From Oscillospiraceae bacterium (GTDB lineage: Bacteria; Bacillota; Clostridia; Oscillospirales; Ruminococcaceae): a stretch of DNA of 41,719 nt. Positions 1 through 7,702 of this stretch are shown here, one piece after another. The position numbers and the translations under genes were made by a program. Every line of letters begins with the position of its first letter. The first letter of the stretch is position 1. Below the pieces are notes generated by a model. That model did not search any database and was not told the origin of the DNA. It was given only the letters and a program-made list of their open reading frames with translations. The DNA lies in the NCBI GenBank assembly GCA_017483465.1, contig JAFUWN010000054.1:1-41719 (forward strand). The letters are read 5' to 3'.

Positions 1-98
1 TAAGTTTCCTGTTTGGCTTTCTGATTACGATACGGATTTGCGGACTGGTTTTTATGGGAAAATTCTGCACAAAGTTTTTGTTTATTTTTTATCAGATA

Positions 99-127
99 TT
101 GACAAAAATATAAAAATCTGCTATAAT
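99..127 (+). promoter_or_regulatory. Promoter of the GH5 gene
   Basis: A consensus TTGACA (99-104) and TATAAT (122-127) are separated by exactly 17 bases, and TGC directly precedes the -10 box (extended -10). The coding start is 24 bases downstream. Bases 1-98 show no gene I can support. Confidence 0.85.
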
Positions 128-151
128 CTAAAAAAGGAGTGTGATATTTTT

Positions 152-1348
152 ATGCTGAAAAAATTAAGTTTGCTGTTATCTTGTATGCTTCTGATCAGTC
201 TCGCCGGATGTGCGGAAGCAAATCAGAATCCGGATTCCGGAACAGCAGAAACATATCTTTCTGCTGAAAATCAGAATCAGAAACAAACGCAGGAAAATGC
301 CCTTGAAGCTGTTTATCATATGAAAATCGGCTGGAATCTCGGTGATACGCTTGATGTCTGTGCCGCTGACCGTGACGGTGACGGCCTTGTCAATGAACAT
401 CCGGCCGAAGGTGAGGAAGTAGACGAAACTCTTTGGGGAAATGTCATGACAACACCGGAATTATTTGAACATCTGAAAGCTGATGGCATTAATGCTGTCC
501 GGATTCCGGTCACCTGGAGAGATCATCTCGGAGAAGCTCCCGATTATCAGATTAATCCGGAATGGCTTTCCCGTGTACATGAAGTAGTGGATTATGCTCT
601 TGCTCAGGATATGTATGTGCTGCTAAATATCCATCATGACGGCGGCGGAGATCCGCAGTTCGGTGCATGGATCCGGAATGCCGCTTCGGATTATCCGGGA
701 ACAGCTGAAAAATATACAGTTCTCTGGACACAGATTGCTGAAAGTTTTGCTGATTATCCTGAAAAATTGATTTTTGAATCTATGAATGAAGTCGGCTTCG
801 ATCATATGGCTCAACCCAGAGCTTATGAGATTTTAAATAATCTGAATCAGCTGTTTGTCAAGACAGTAAGAAAATCCAATCCGGACAGAAATTTATTAAT
901 CGCCGGCTACTGGACAGATGTCGAGCAGACTTGTAATAATTTATTTAAAATGCCGGAAGATTCTGAAAAAGACAGGCTGATTGTTTCTGTGCATTACTAT
1001 ACCCCCTGGCAGTTTTGTGTCAGTACACAGCAGAAAACATGGGGCAGTCCGGGAGAAGTCCGTGTGATGCAGGCGAATATCCGGAAACTCAAAGAAACGT
1101 TTATTGATCAGAATATTCCGGTTATCATCGGTGAATATGGAACAATGAAAAATAACGATACTGCGAGCCGAGTCTATTTCTGTGAGATGCTGACAAAAGA
1201 ATGCTATGAAGTCGGCATTCCGTGTTATTTCTGGGATAACGGTGAGGAATATGACAGAATCAATTTCCAGTGGCGGACTCCCGGTCTGATCGAAGCTCTG
1301 CAGCATGCCGTCAGCGGAGAAAATTACGAAGTCACAAAATCTGATTAA
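152..1348 (+). CDS. GH5-family endoglucanase-type glycoside hydrolase, lipoprotein
   Basis: A secreted glycoside hydrolase family 5 enzyme of 398 residues, predicted to cut beta-1,4-linked plant polysaccharides (cellulose, xyloglucan or similar glucans) at the cell surface. The start at 152 is chosen because an AGGAG lies 12 bases upstream and the protein then opens with a lipoprotein signal, with a LAGC lipobox at Cys20. A short linker rich in Glu, Gln and Asn follows, then a single (beta/alpha)8 domain. Visible family motifs are GWNLGDTLD near residue 57, GINAVRIPVTW, NIHHDGG, the acid/base in SMNE (Glu213), the VHYYTPW strand and the nucleophile in IGEYG (Glu328). There is no dockerin or carbohydrate-binding module, so it looks membrane-tethered rather than cellulosomal. 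The pattern resembles subfamily GH5_4, but substrate cannot be fixed from sequence alone. Confidence 0.93.
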   Translation: MLKKLSLLLSCMLLISLAGCAEANQNPDSGTAETYLSAENQNQKQTQENALEAVYHMKIGWNLGDTLDVCAADRDGDGLVNEHPAEGEEVDETLWGNVMTTPELFEHLKADGINAVRIPVTWRDHLGEAPDYQINPEWLSRVHEVVDYALAQDMYVLLNIHHDGGGDPQFGAWIRNAASDYPGTAEKYTVLWTQIAESFADYPEKLIFESMNEVGFDHMAQPRAYEILNNLNQLFVKTVRKSNPDRNLLIAGYWTDVEQTCNNLFKMPEDSEKDRLIVSVHYYTPWQFCVSTQQKTWGSPGEVRVMQANIRKLKETFIDQNIPVIIGEYGTMKNNDTASRVYFCEMLTKECYEVGIPCYFWDNGEEYDRINFQWRTPGLIEALQHAVSGENYEVTKSD

Positions 1349-1351
1349 TGC

Positions 1352-1380
1352 TTTACTTTTTAAAAAAAATATGTTATACT
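1352..1380 (+). promoter_or_regulatory. Candidate promoter of the leucine-rich protein gene
   Basis: TTTACT (1352-1357), a 17-base spacer and TATACT (1375-1380) preceded by TGT. It starts just after the GH5 stop codon, so the downstream gene can be transcribed on its own. Confidence 0.6.
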
Positions 1381-1400
1381 GGAATCTGAGGTGTTGTTTC

Positions 1401-2207
1401 ATGAGATTATCCAGAAAATCCGGCATTATGATTTCAGGCTTTACAGTTCTGATGCTGATTTTTATCATACTGCTGAAATGCTTTACAGATCTCCTGGGAA
1501 AGCCTGTCTATATTTTTTCAGATTCTTATAATGAACATCACTCGCATATTTTCCGGACGGACAGTGCAGAAAGAATTGTCTTGAATCATCAATATCAGCC
1601 GTATTTCGCTTTGACGAAAAATAATCTGAAATATTGTGATCATCTGGATATTTTCGATTTGTTTGAAATGCATGTTGAAAATCTGGATTTCCTGGAGAAA
1701 ACCCATTTTTCAGAGTTATGTCTTTATTCTGCCGATGGTGTGGAAGACTGGTCAGGACTGCAATTCTGTACGGATTTGAAAACAGTGATACTCGGCCGGA
1801 ATTTTTCTGATGTTTCTCTGCTTTCCGGCAATACGGAACTGAAAGAACTGCGTATCATAACAACAGAATCGCTGATAAATCTGGAAACTCTCACAGAATT
1901 TCATGATCTTTCAGTTTTAAGTCTGATGTTTCTTTATGATGAGCCTTTATTGGATTTGCAGGAACTTCCTGCTTTATCTGTCAAGGAACTGCATCTTGAC
2001 GGCAGAGAATTGCATTTTGAGGAGATTCAGAAATTTGATTCTCTGGAAATTCTGAGTCTTTCACGGCTTCCGGATAACTGGAAGATTCTGACAGAAATGC
2101 CCTCTCTGAAAGAACTGCATCTTAATAATGCCTATCTCGATGAAGAACAGATGAAACAAGTTTCACCGGAACTTGAAAAATATGGAATCGAAATCAGCTA
2201 TTTTTAA
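1401..2207 (+). CDS. Membrane-anchored leucine-rich-repeat-like protein, function unknown
   Basis: A protein of 268 residues. The ATG at 1401 is preferred over upstream in-frame starts because GAGGTG lies 7 bases before it; this start also removes the overlap with the GH5 gene. A basic N-terminus (MRLSRKSG) is followed by one hydrophobic segment at about residues 9-26, with no lipobox, giving a signal anchor. The rest is extracytoplasmic and carries irregular leucine-rich units, for example LKELRI, LSVLSL, VKELHL, LEILSL and LKELHL, spaced about 20-25 residues apart in the C-terminal half. This suggests a short LRR solenoid used for binding. I do not recognise a named family. It follows the GH5 gene in the same direction, but its own promoter means a functional link is only a guess. 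Confidence 0.75.
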   Translation: MRLSRKSGIMISGFTVLMLIFIILLKCFTDLLGKPVYIFSDSYNEHHSHIFRTDSAERIVLNHQYQPYFALTKNNLKYCDHLDIFDLFEMHVENLDFLEKTHFSELCLYSADGVEDWSGLQFCTDLKTVILGRNFSDVSLLSGNTELKELRIITTESLINLETLTEFHDLSVLSLMFLYDEPLLDLQELPALSVKELHLDGRELHFEEIQKFDSLEILSLSRLPDNWKILTEMPSLKELHLNNAYLDEEQMKQVSPELEKYGIEISYF

Positions 2208-2234
2208 AATTTTTATACAGGAGAATTTTATATT

Positions 2235-3380
2235 ATGGGAATTTATGAATTAATCAAAACAGAAAATAAAGCAAGACGAGGAAAAGTCACAACCGTTCAC
2301 GGAACGTTTCAGACTCCCTGCTTTATGAATGTCGGAACATCCGCAGCGATCAAAGGCGGAGTCTCTTCGCCGGAACTTGCGGATTTAAAATGTCAGGTCG
2401 AATTATGCAATACTTATCATCTGCATTTAAGACCCGGAGATAAAATTATTTATCAGATGGGCGGACTGCATCAATTCATGAACTGGCATCGTCCGATTCT
2501 TACCGACAGCGGCGGATTTCAGGTATTTTCTTTAGCCAAGCTGCGTAAGATTAAAGAAGAAGGGGTTTATTTTCAATCGCATCTGGACGGTTCGAGATTA
2601 TTCATTGGCCCTGAAGAAAGTATGAGAATCCAGTCAAATCTTGCTTCGACGATTGCAATGGCTTTTGATGAATGTGTCGAGAATCCCGCTCCTTATGACT
2701 ATTCAGCGAAATCCTGCGAACGCACAACAAGATGGCTCATCCGCTGTAAAAACGAAATGCAGAGGCTCAATTCTCTGCCGGAGACGATTAATAAAAATCA
2801 GTTATTATTCGGCATTAATCAGGGCTGTACGTTTGAGAAATTAAGAATCGAACATATGCAGGCAATTTCTGAACTTGATCTTGACGGCTATGCGGTCGGC
2901 GGTCTGGCAGTCGGTGAACCGACAGAGGAGATGTACAGAATCTTAGATGCCGTTGTGCCGTATATGCCTGCGGATAAGCCGAGATATTTAATGGGGGTCG
3001 GTACGCCCTCGAATATTATTGAAGCTGTCGCAAGGGGAATCGATATGTTTGACTGTGTGATGCCGACAAGAAATGCCCGTCACGGTACAATCTTTACATG
3101 GGCAGGCATGAGACATATGAAGAATCAGACCTATCAGACAGACCCCCGTCCGATGGATGAAGCATGTAATTGTCCGGCATGTCGGAATTTCTCAAGAGCT
3201 TATGTAAGGCATTTATTCAAGGCAAATGAAATGCTCGCAGGAAGACTGACTGTGATTCATAATCTGTATTTCTATAATACGCTGACGGAAAAAATCCGTG
3301 AAGCTTTGGAAAATGACAGCTTTGAAGCATTCCGGGCTGAATATTCTAAGAAATTAGCCAAAAAAGCCCCTGATGATTAA
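2235..3380 (+). CDS. tgt: Queuine/preQ1 tRNA-ribosyltransferase
   Basis: Exchanges guanine-34 of GUN-anticodon tRNAs for preQ1 (bacterial type) in the cytoplasm. The length of 381 residues is normal for bacterial Tgt. Visible signatures are TDSGGFQVFSL with the catalytic Asp91, the HLDGS and GPEESM substrate loop, GGLAVGE, GVGTPSNIIEAV, and FDCVMPTRNARHG with the nucleophilic Asp273. The C-terminal zinc site is CxCxxC (ACNCPAC) plus a later His in VIHN. A CAGGAG lies about 11 bases before the start. No preQ1 riboswitch or queuosine-synthesis gene is next to it. It lies 27 bases after the leucine-rich gene and has no evident promoter of its own, so it may be read from upstream. Confidence 0.97.
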   Translation: MGIYELIKTENKARRGKVTTVHGTFQTPCFMNVGTSAAIKGGVSSPELADLKCQVELCNTYHLHLRPGDKIIYQMGGLHQFMNWHRPILTDSGGFQVFSLAKLRKIKEEGVYFQSHLDGSRLFIGPEESMRIQSNLASTIAMAFDECVENPAPYDYSAKSCERTTRWLIRCKNEMQRLNSLPETINKNQLLFGINQGCTFEKLRIEHMQAISELDLDGYAVGGLAVGEPTEEMYRILDAVVPYMPADKPRYLMGVGTPSNIIEAVARGIDMFDCVMPTRNARHGTIFTWAGMRHMKNQTYQTDPRPMDEACNCPACRNFSRAYVRHLFKANEMLAGRLTVIHNLYFYNTLTEKIREALENDSFEAFRAEYSKKLAKKAPDD

Positions 3381-3408
3381 TTCATAATCTCAGAGAGGAA
3401 GCCTGTTT

Positions 3409-3975
3409 ATGAATTTTCTTGAACTCCTGCTGACAGCAGTCGGCCTGTCAATGGATGCTTTTGCTGTATCGGTGACGGACGGAATCTGCTGTCAGAATCT
3501 GAAAAAAAGAGAAGCAGTAAAAATCGGCCTTTGTTTCGGAATCTTTCAGGGCATTATGCCGCTGACAGGCTTTTTCTTAGGCAAAGCATTTGAAAATTAT
3601 ATCACAGCGGTTGATCATTATGTTGCTCTGATTTTATTAAGCTATATCGGTATCAAAATGATTCTGGATGCTGTTCATGAATCGAAGCAGGAAACGCAGG
3701 AAAGTTATCAGCTCACAGTTAAATTTTTAATTCTGCAGGGAATCGCCGTCAGTATTGATGCTCTGGCAGTCGGAGTCAGCTTTGCAGCTCTGCAAAATAT
3801 CAATATTTATTATGCTGTCTCAGAAATCGCCCTGATTACAGCCATCTTATCGCTGATCGGAGTCAGATCAGGCAGAAAATTCGGTATGAAATCAGGAAGC
3901 AGAGCACTCCTGACAGGCGGTGTAATTTTAATTTGTCTGGGAATCAAAATTTTTATAGAACATGTATTTTTTTAA
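3409..3975 (+). CDS. mntP: Manganese efflux pump MntP-type
   Basis: A polytopic membrane protein of 188 residues in the MntP/YebN family (DUF204), which exports Mn(II). It opens with LLTAVGLSMDAFAVSVTDG, and a second half repeats the pattern in LILQGIAVSIDALAVGVSFA. This is the internal duplication expected of the family, with membrane Asp residues in both halves and about six hydrophobic segments. GAGAGGAAG precedes the ATG. It starts 28 bases after tgt. The gap is too short for the yybP-ykoY manganese riboswitch that often controls such genes, so direct Mn sensing by the leader is unlikely here. Confidence 0.92.
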   Translation: MNFLELLLTAVGLSMDAFAVSVTDGICCQNLKKREAVKIGLCFGIFQGIMPLTGFFLGKAFENYITAVDHYVALILLSYIGIKMILDAVHESKQETQESYQLTVKFLILQGIAVSIDALAVGVSFAALQNINIYYAVSEIALITAILSLIGVRSGRKFGMKSGSRALLTGGVILICLGIKIFIEHVFF

Positions 3976-3999
3976 ATTATTATAATCAGGGGTGTTTTT

Positions 4000-4488
4000 A
4001 TGAGTATTGAAATCCGTCCGGTGAAATTGTCTGATCTTGAAGAAGTAACTAAAATCGAACAAATTTGTTTCCCTCCGGAAGAAGCAGCTGATCAGAATAA
4101 AATCAAAAGCAGAATCGAGAATTTTCCGGAGCATTTTTTTATACTGCTCGAAAATCAGAAAATTGCCGGATTTATTAACGGTCTTGTTTATGATTCTCCG
4201 GTGCTGCTGGATGAGATGTTTGATGATGCTTCTCTGCATGATGAAGCCGGAAAGTATCAGATGATTCTGAGTCTTGCCGTATCACCGGAATATCAGCATC
4301 AAGGCTATGGAAAGCAATTATTGCAGACTATAATCAATTCTGCAAAAAATCAGCATCGCAAGGGTATTACGCTTACCTGCAAGAAAGAACTTGTCAGTTT
4401 CTATGCAGAATCCGGCTTTGTGAATCAAGGCAGATCAGATTCTGTTCACGGCGGTTTTGAGTGGTATGAGATGAGAATCATATTTTAA
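4000..4488 (+). CDS. GNAT-family N-acetyltransferase
   Basis: A protein of 162 residues with the Gcn5-related acetyltransferase fold. The acetyl-CoA-binding motif A is LAVSPEYQHQGYGKQLL (the Q/RxxGxG/A type, here QHQGYGK), followed by FYAESGFVNQGRSDSVHGG, typical of the arylalkylamine-like GNAT subgroup. The substrate is unknown; small amines or protein N-termini are both possible. It starts 24 bases after mntP with an AGGGGTG ribosome binding site and is probably the last gene of the tgt-mntP group. I see no clear terminator after it, only the promoter of the next gene. Confidence 0.88.
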   Translation: MSIEIRPVKLSDLEEVTKIEQICFPPEEAADQNKIKSRIENFPEHFFILLENQKIAGFINGLVYDSPVLLDEMFDDASLHDEAGKYQMILSLAVSPEYQHQGYGKQLLQTIINSAKNQHRKGITLTCKKELVSFYAESGFVNQGRSDSVHGGFEWYEMRIIF

Positions 4489-4549
4489 AATCTGTAAAGG
4501 GCATTGAAAGAAAATTTACTCAAAAAATCAAGAAAATAATTCAGATTTC

Positions 4550-4558
4550 TGTTATAAT
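4550..4558 (+). promoter_or_regulatory. Extended -10 promoter element upstream of the AraC-GGDEF gene
   Basis: TGT followed by TATAAT (4553-4558), 46 bases before the start codon. No convincing -35 box lies 17 bases upstream, so this promoter may rely on the extended -10 or on an activator. Confidence 0.55.
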
Positions 4559-4604
4559 AAAATTACAGAGCAGTGCTGCTGAATTCAAAAAAGGAGGAAT
4601 CCCT

Positions 4605-5459
4605 ATGAATCAGAATGCAAATCGATTTATGATTTTCATGGATGCACTTGATTTTATCGAACAGAATCTGATTGAAGACTTTACACAGGAAGAGCTTGCA
4701 AATGCCTGTTACTGTTCGCTGTCAAATCTCCAGAAAATCTGGAAATCCAGTACGCATATGAGTGTAAAAGAGTATATCTCGAAACGCCGCCTGACACTCG
4801 CCGGAAGAGAAATGCTTGAGAAAAATCTCTCTGTACTGGATACGGCAATCAAATACGGCTATCATTCTCATGAAGTCTTTACCAGGGCATTCACAAAAAT
4901 CTGGGGAGTTTCTCCGTCTAAATTCCGGAAAGAGTGGAAGGGAAACTGCGTGTTGTATCCGAAACTCAATCCTGCTTATCTGGAAGGAGAATCTATTATG
5001 AATAATGCAAATAATAATATTAAGAAATTTGATGTCAGCGAATTTTATGACTATCTCAGAAGTGAGGCCGGTACGTATGTATTATGTTTCGATGTCGTCA
5101 ATCTGATGCCGATCAATGAAAATCTCGGCAGAGAAGCCGGAGATAAAGTGATTCTGGAATCATTCCGGAGAATTAATGAAGCCGCTGAAGAAAATATGCT
5201 CTGCCTGAGAATGGGCGGTGATGAGTTTGTTATGATCACGGAATCTGATGACAAACAGAAAGTAACGGAAATCGCTCAGAAAGTGCTTTCTCATAACGGA
5301 GAATCTGTAAAATATCAGAACGGCGATGTTTCTGTTTCACTCCGGTGCGGTGTGATCGTGATTCAGAATCATCTGAAATATTCTGTTCTGTGCGAAGATT
5401 TCAACTCGGTCATGGATAAGGCCAGAGAAACCGGAACTATTGCATTTTCAGAGAAATAA
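4605..5459 (+). CDS. AraC-type HTH domain fused to a GGDEF domain
   Basis: A protein of 284 residues with two domains. Residues about 8-112 are a complete AraC/XylS double helix-turn-helix (FTQEELANACYCSLSNLQKIWK, then VLDTAIKYGYHSHEVFTRAFTKIWGVSPSKFRK). Residues about 140-284 are a GGDEF domain, with an intact GGDEF at 204-208 preceded by ENLGREAGDKVI. The RxxD inhibitory site expected five residues before GGDEF is absent (EENM there). It may therefore link DNA binding to cyclic-di-GMP synthesis or binding; activity is inferred from the intact motif only. The usual AraC sensory domain is missing. AAAGGAGG lies just upstream of the start, and the gene has its own promoter and terminator. An internal start at 4998 could yield the GGDEF half alone. 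Confidence 0.9.
   Translation: MNQNANRFMIFMDALDFIEQNLIEDFTQEELANACYCSLSNLQKIWKSSTHMSVKEYISKRRLTLAGREMLEKNLSVLDTAIKYGYHSHEVFTRAFTKIWGVSPSKFRKEWKGNCVLYPKLNPAYLEGESIMNNANNNIKKFDVSEFYDYLRSEAGTYVLCFDVVNLMPINENLGREAGDKVILESFRRINEAAEENMLCLRMGGDEFVMITESDDKQKVTEIAQKVLSHNGESVKYQNGDVSVSLRCGVIVIQNHLKYSVLCEDFNSVMDKARETGTIAFSEK
4984..5000 (+). promoter_or_regulatory. Internal ribosome binding site and in-frame ATG
   Basis: Inside the AraC-GGDEF gene, AAGGAG (4984-4989) lies 8 bases before an in-frame ATG (4998-5000). The position is exactly the linker between the two domains, at residue 132. Translation from here would give a free GGDEF protein of 153 residues. Confidence 0.45.
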
Positions 5460-5462
5460 AAT

Positions 5463-5499
5463 AAACTCCCTCACGGAAATTCTGTGAGGGAGTTTTCTA
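5463..5499 (+). terminator. Rho-independent terminator after the AraC-GGDEF gene
   Basis: A 12-base stem (5463-5474 with 5484-5495, core CTCCCTCAC/GTGAGGGAG) with a 9-base loop, ending in TTTTCT. It begins 4 bases after the stop codon. Confidence 0.92.
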
Positions 5500-5528
5500 T
5501 TAACAAAATCTTACAGATAGATTATAAT
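5500..5528 (+). promoter_or_regulatory. Promoter of the lipoprotein gene
   Basis: TTAACA (5500-5505), a 17-base spacer and TATAAT (5523-5528). It directly follows the preceding terminator. This one lacks the TGn extension seen at most other promoters in the window. Confidence 0.7.
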
Positions 5529-5563
5529 AATTGTATTAGTAAATTTTTACAGGAGCGTGAAGA

Positions 5564-5950
5564 ATGAAAAAATTTTTATTATTATTTATCATATTTGCAT
5601 TATTATGTTTTACTTCCTGTACATATACTGCTGAAGAAAATACAGAAGCACAATTCCAGTATCAACAGGAGATATTGTTATTTATTGTAGATACTGTATT
5701 TCCGTATCAGCAGTATATTACAGTCATTTCGGAAACCGGAGAACAATATTGTTTTAGTTACAGCGGCTCGGATAGTATGCCGAATTATTGGCATTCTTCT
5801 GATAAAAACTGGTATGATAAACTGATAGTTCTCATGACGGAAGAAAATAAAACAGAACATTCTCTTGAAGAAAATGATTTGAATCTGATCTTGAATCAGA
5901 TCAGTCAGTTTCAGAATTATCGTACAAAAGAAATAGAAATTATCTCATGA
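5564..5950 (+). CDS. Putative lipoprotein, apparently cut short by an in-frame TGA
   Basis: A 128-residue product with AGGAG 8 bases before the start. It has a lipoprotein signal peptide (MKKFLLLFIIFALLCFTSC, lipobox Cys at residue 19), followed by a soluble part rich in Gln, Glu and Tyr without a family I recognise. Translation stops at TGA 5948-5950. The same reading frame stays open for another 75 codons to the TAG-free end at 6175, and that continuation is compositionally like the first part. Gene order and spacing therefore suggest one ancestral protein of about 203 residues with a nonsense change. If the TGA is real, the product is an exported, truncated lipoprotein. Confidence 0.65.
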   Translation: MKKFLLLFIIFALLCFTSCTYTAEENTEAQFQYQQEILLFIVDTVFPYQQYITVISETGEQYCFSYSGSDSMPNYWHSSDKNWYDKLIVLMTEENKTEHSLEENDLNLILNQISQFQNYRTKEIEIIS

Positions 5951-5962
5951 GACGGTGCAGAT

Positions 5963-6175
5963 ATGGGAAATCAAAGGCTGTTCGGAGTGTATTCTGATGA
6001 AAATGGAAATCCGCAATTTTGCTTTCTGGCAGATTATGGTGATGAAATTTCCTGTCTGAATGACAGTGCAGCCGTTGAATTTATCAATGCTTTATCAGAC
6101 AGTCAGATTTTTTATACGGATTATGTTAAACCATATCACTATTCTATAGATGAAGAAAATTTCTCACAAGGCTGA
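5963..6175 (+). pseudogene. In-frame continuation of the lipoprotein after the TGA
   Basis: Seventy residues beginning MGNQRLFGVYSDENG, in the same frame as the lipoprotein and only 12 bases past its stop. There is no signal peptide, no promoter and only a poor ribosome binding site (a purine stretch with GGTG). It looks like the C-terminal half of the same extracytoplasmic protein, not an independent gene: it contains FLADYGDEISCLND and is closed by a terminator that overlaps its stop codon. Alternatives are translation by reinitiation at the ATG, or read-through of the TGA. I favour a broken gene. Confidence 0.5.
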
Positions 6176-6194
6176 TCTGTGAGGAATTTTTTCT
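6158..6194. terminator. Bidirectional terminator between the lipoprotein and the MATE gene
   Basis: An 11-base stem (6158-6168 with 6178-6188, one G-T pair) with a 9-base loop. It is followed by TTTTCT on the plus strand and by a T-rich ATTTTCTTC on the minus strand. It overlaps the stop of the plus-strand reading frame and lies at the end of the MATE gene. Confidence 0.85.
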
Positions 6195-7612
6195 TATGCC
6201 TGAACCGGTTCAGGAAAAATGTGATTATTAAGATCAGAAATTTTATTTTTATAGATGCGTTTTAATAAAATCGCTCCGACAATTGCAGTAAGAAGTTCGG
6301 CAATCGGAAAAGCACTCCAGACGAGCCAGTTTTGATTCACATTCTGCTGAGCGATATGAACAAACAGCAGAATCAGAGGAAAGATTATAATCAGCTGACG
6401 AAGCAGAGAAATCACAAGCGATTCGATTCCGCCGTCAAGAGCCTGATAAATCCCCTGGAAAGCAATATTCATTCCGGCAAAAACAAAGCTCAGAGAGATC
6501 ACATGCATTGCACTGATGAATAATTTTTCTGTCTCTCCGGTCATGCTGAATATGTGTGCAAATGTTCCGGCAGTACATTCAGCAGCAGCTGTTCCGGCGA
6601 GCATGATAATTCCGGTATAGAGCAGACCGAATTTAATACCGTCTCTGATTCTGGATTTGCTTCCGGAACCATGATTGAAAGCAATAATCGGTGTGATCGC
6701 ATCACGCAGGCCGAATGCCGCAAATAAAACAAACTGCTGAATTTTATAATACATACCATAAGCAGTCTGCATTGGAACGCTGATTTTTACTAAAATAATA
6801 TTCAGTCCGTAAGTCATGAACGACATCAGAGCCTGTGCGATAATCGCTGGAAGTCCGATCTGATAGATTTCTTTGATGATCTGCATATCCGGTCTGAGAT
6901 AAGAAAGCGAATTTTTGATTTCTTTATTAATTTTAAAATGAAAGAATACTCCCAATCCGGCCGAAACAATCTGACCGATCACAGTCGCAAGAGCCGCTCC
7001 CTGTACACCAAGTTCCGGACAGCCGATCCAGCCATAGATCATAATCGGATCAAGAATGATATTCACGACTGCTCCGGCGATCTGTGCGATTGTGGAATAT
7101 AACGAATTTCCGGCGGCTTGCAGAAGTTTTTCCGCAATCGAGAAAATCACGATTCCGAATGAACAGAGACAGCAGATTCTGAGATACGAGACTGACATTT
7201 CAAGAGTAACCGCACTGGTTTCGGGAGAAGCCTGCGACATCACATAAGGTCTGACACCGATCAGACCGAAAATCACAAACAAGATAAACATGACTCCGGC
7301 CAGAAAGAAAGCATTCCCGGCGGCTTTTCCGGCTTTTTCGGAGTCTTTCTGTCCCAGCGACCTGGAAACAAGAGCATTCATGCCTACTCCTGTGCCGATT
7401 CCGAAAGCTACCATCAGCATTTGTGCCGGAAAAACAAGTGTCAGGGCATTGGCGGCATCCGCACCGGTATCTTTCATATTTGAGACAAAGGCACTGTCTA
7501 CGATATTATAGACAGCTTGCAGAACCATAGAAAGAATCATAGGTGTTCCCATATTGAGCAGTAATCTGGGAACCGGCATGACGGCCATTTTGTTGTGTGT
7601 CTGTGTGTTCAA
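6194..7612 (-). CDS. MATE-family efflux transporter
   Basis: A 472-residue inner-membrane protein of the multidrug and toxin extrusion family, which exchanges Na+ or H+ for exported organic compounds. About twelve hydrophobic segments form two homologous MatE halves. The first opens MGTPMILSMVLQAVYNIVDSAFVS, and the second has a matching GLPAIIAQALMSFMTYGLNIILV. The start is TTG at 7612, not the ATG at 7588, because AAAGAGGTG lies about 8 bases upstream of the TTG and some 30 from the ATG. The substrate is unknown. It follows a hairpin with a T-tract, so its expression probably depends on read-through or on a promoter upstream of that hairpin. Confidence 0.93.
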   Translation of the reverse strand: MNTQTHNKMAVMPVPRLLLNMGTPMILSMVLQAVYNIVDSAFVSNMKDTGADAANALTLVFPAQMLMVAFGIGTGVGMNALVSRSLGQKDSEKAGKAAGNAFFLAGVMFILFVIFGLIGVRPYVMSQASPETSAVTLEMSVSYLRICCLCSFGIVIFSIAEKLLQAAGNSLYSTIAQIAGAVVNIILDPIMIYGWIGCPELGVQGAALATVIGQIVSAGLGVFFHFKINKEIKNSLSYLRPDMQIIKEIYQIGLPAIIAQALMSFMTYGLNIILVKISVPMQTAYGMYYKIQQFVLFAAFGLRDAITPIIAFNHGSGSKSRIRDGIKFGLLYTGIIMLAGTAAAECTAGTFAHIFSMTGETEKLFISAMHVISLSFVFAGMNIAFQGIYQALDGGIESLVISLLRQLIIIFPLILLFVHIAQQNVNQNWLVWSAFPIAELLTAIVGAILLKRIYKNKISDLNNHIFPEPVQA

Positions 7613-7640
7613 AATAAAGCACCTCTTTAGAATAATAATA

Positions 7641-7693
7641 AAAAAATCGTGCAGAAAGCGTATAATCTGGAGTTACGCTTTCGCTGCACGATT
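7641..7693 (-). terminator. Hairpin plus T-tract between dnaI-like and MATE genes
   Basis: Arms 7645-7662 and 7674-7693 pair over 18 positions with a 2-base bulge (7682-7683). On the minus strand the stem runs into seven Ts and then ATTATTATT. It is well placed to terminate the DnaD/DnaI operon. It also sits between a candidate MATE promoter and the MATE ribosome binding site, so it may act as an attenuator. Confidence 0.85.
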
Positions 7694-7702
7694 ATTGTAT
7701 TT

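Noticed and set aside
3-113. Hydrophobic open frame entering from the left edge
   Set aside because: It overlaps the GH5 promoter, is very AT-rich and shows no recognisable motif. It could be the tail of a gene outside the window but cannot be supported.
38-151. Upstream start for the GH5 gene at 38
   Set aside because: It would cover the consensus promoter and hide the lipoprotein signal, which begins at the ATG at 152 behind AGGAG.
3381-3408. Manganese riboswitch before mntP
   Set aside because: The gap after tgt is only 28 bases, too short for a yybP-ykoY element.
5948-5950. TGA as a selenocysteine codon
   Set aside because: No convincing hairpin of the bacterial SECIS type directly follows. 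The surrounding protein has no redox motif, and no selenocysteine machinery is in the window.
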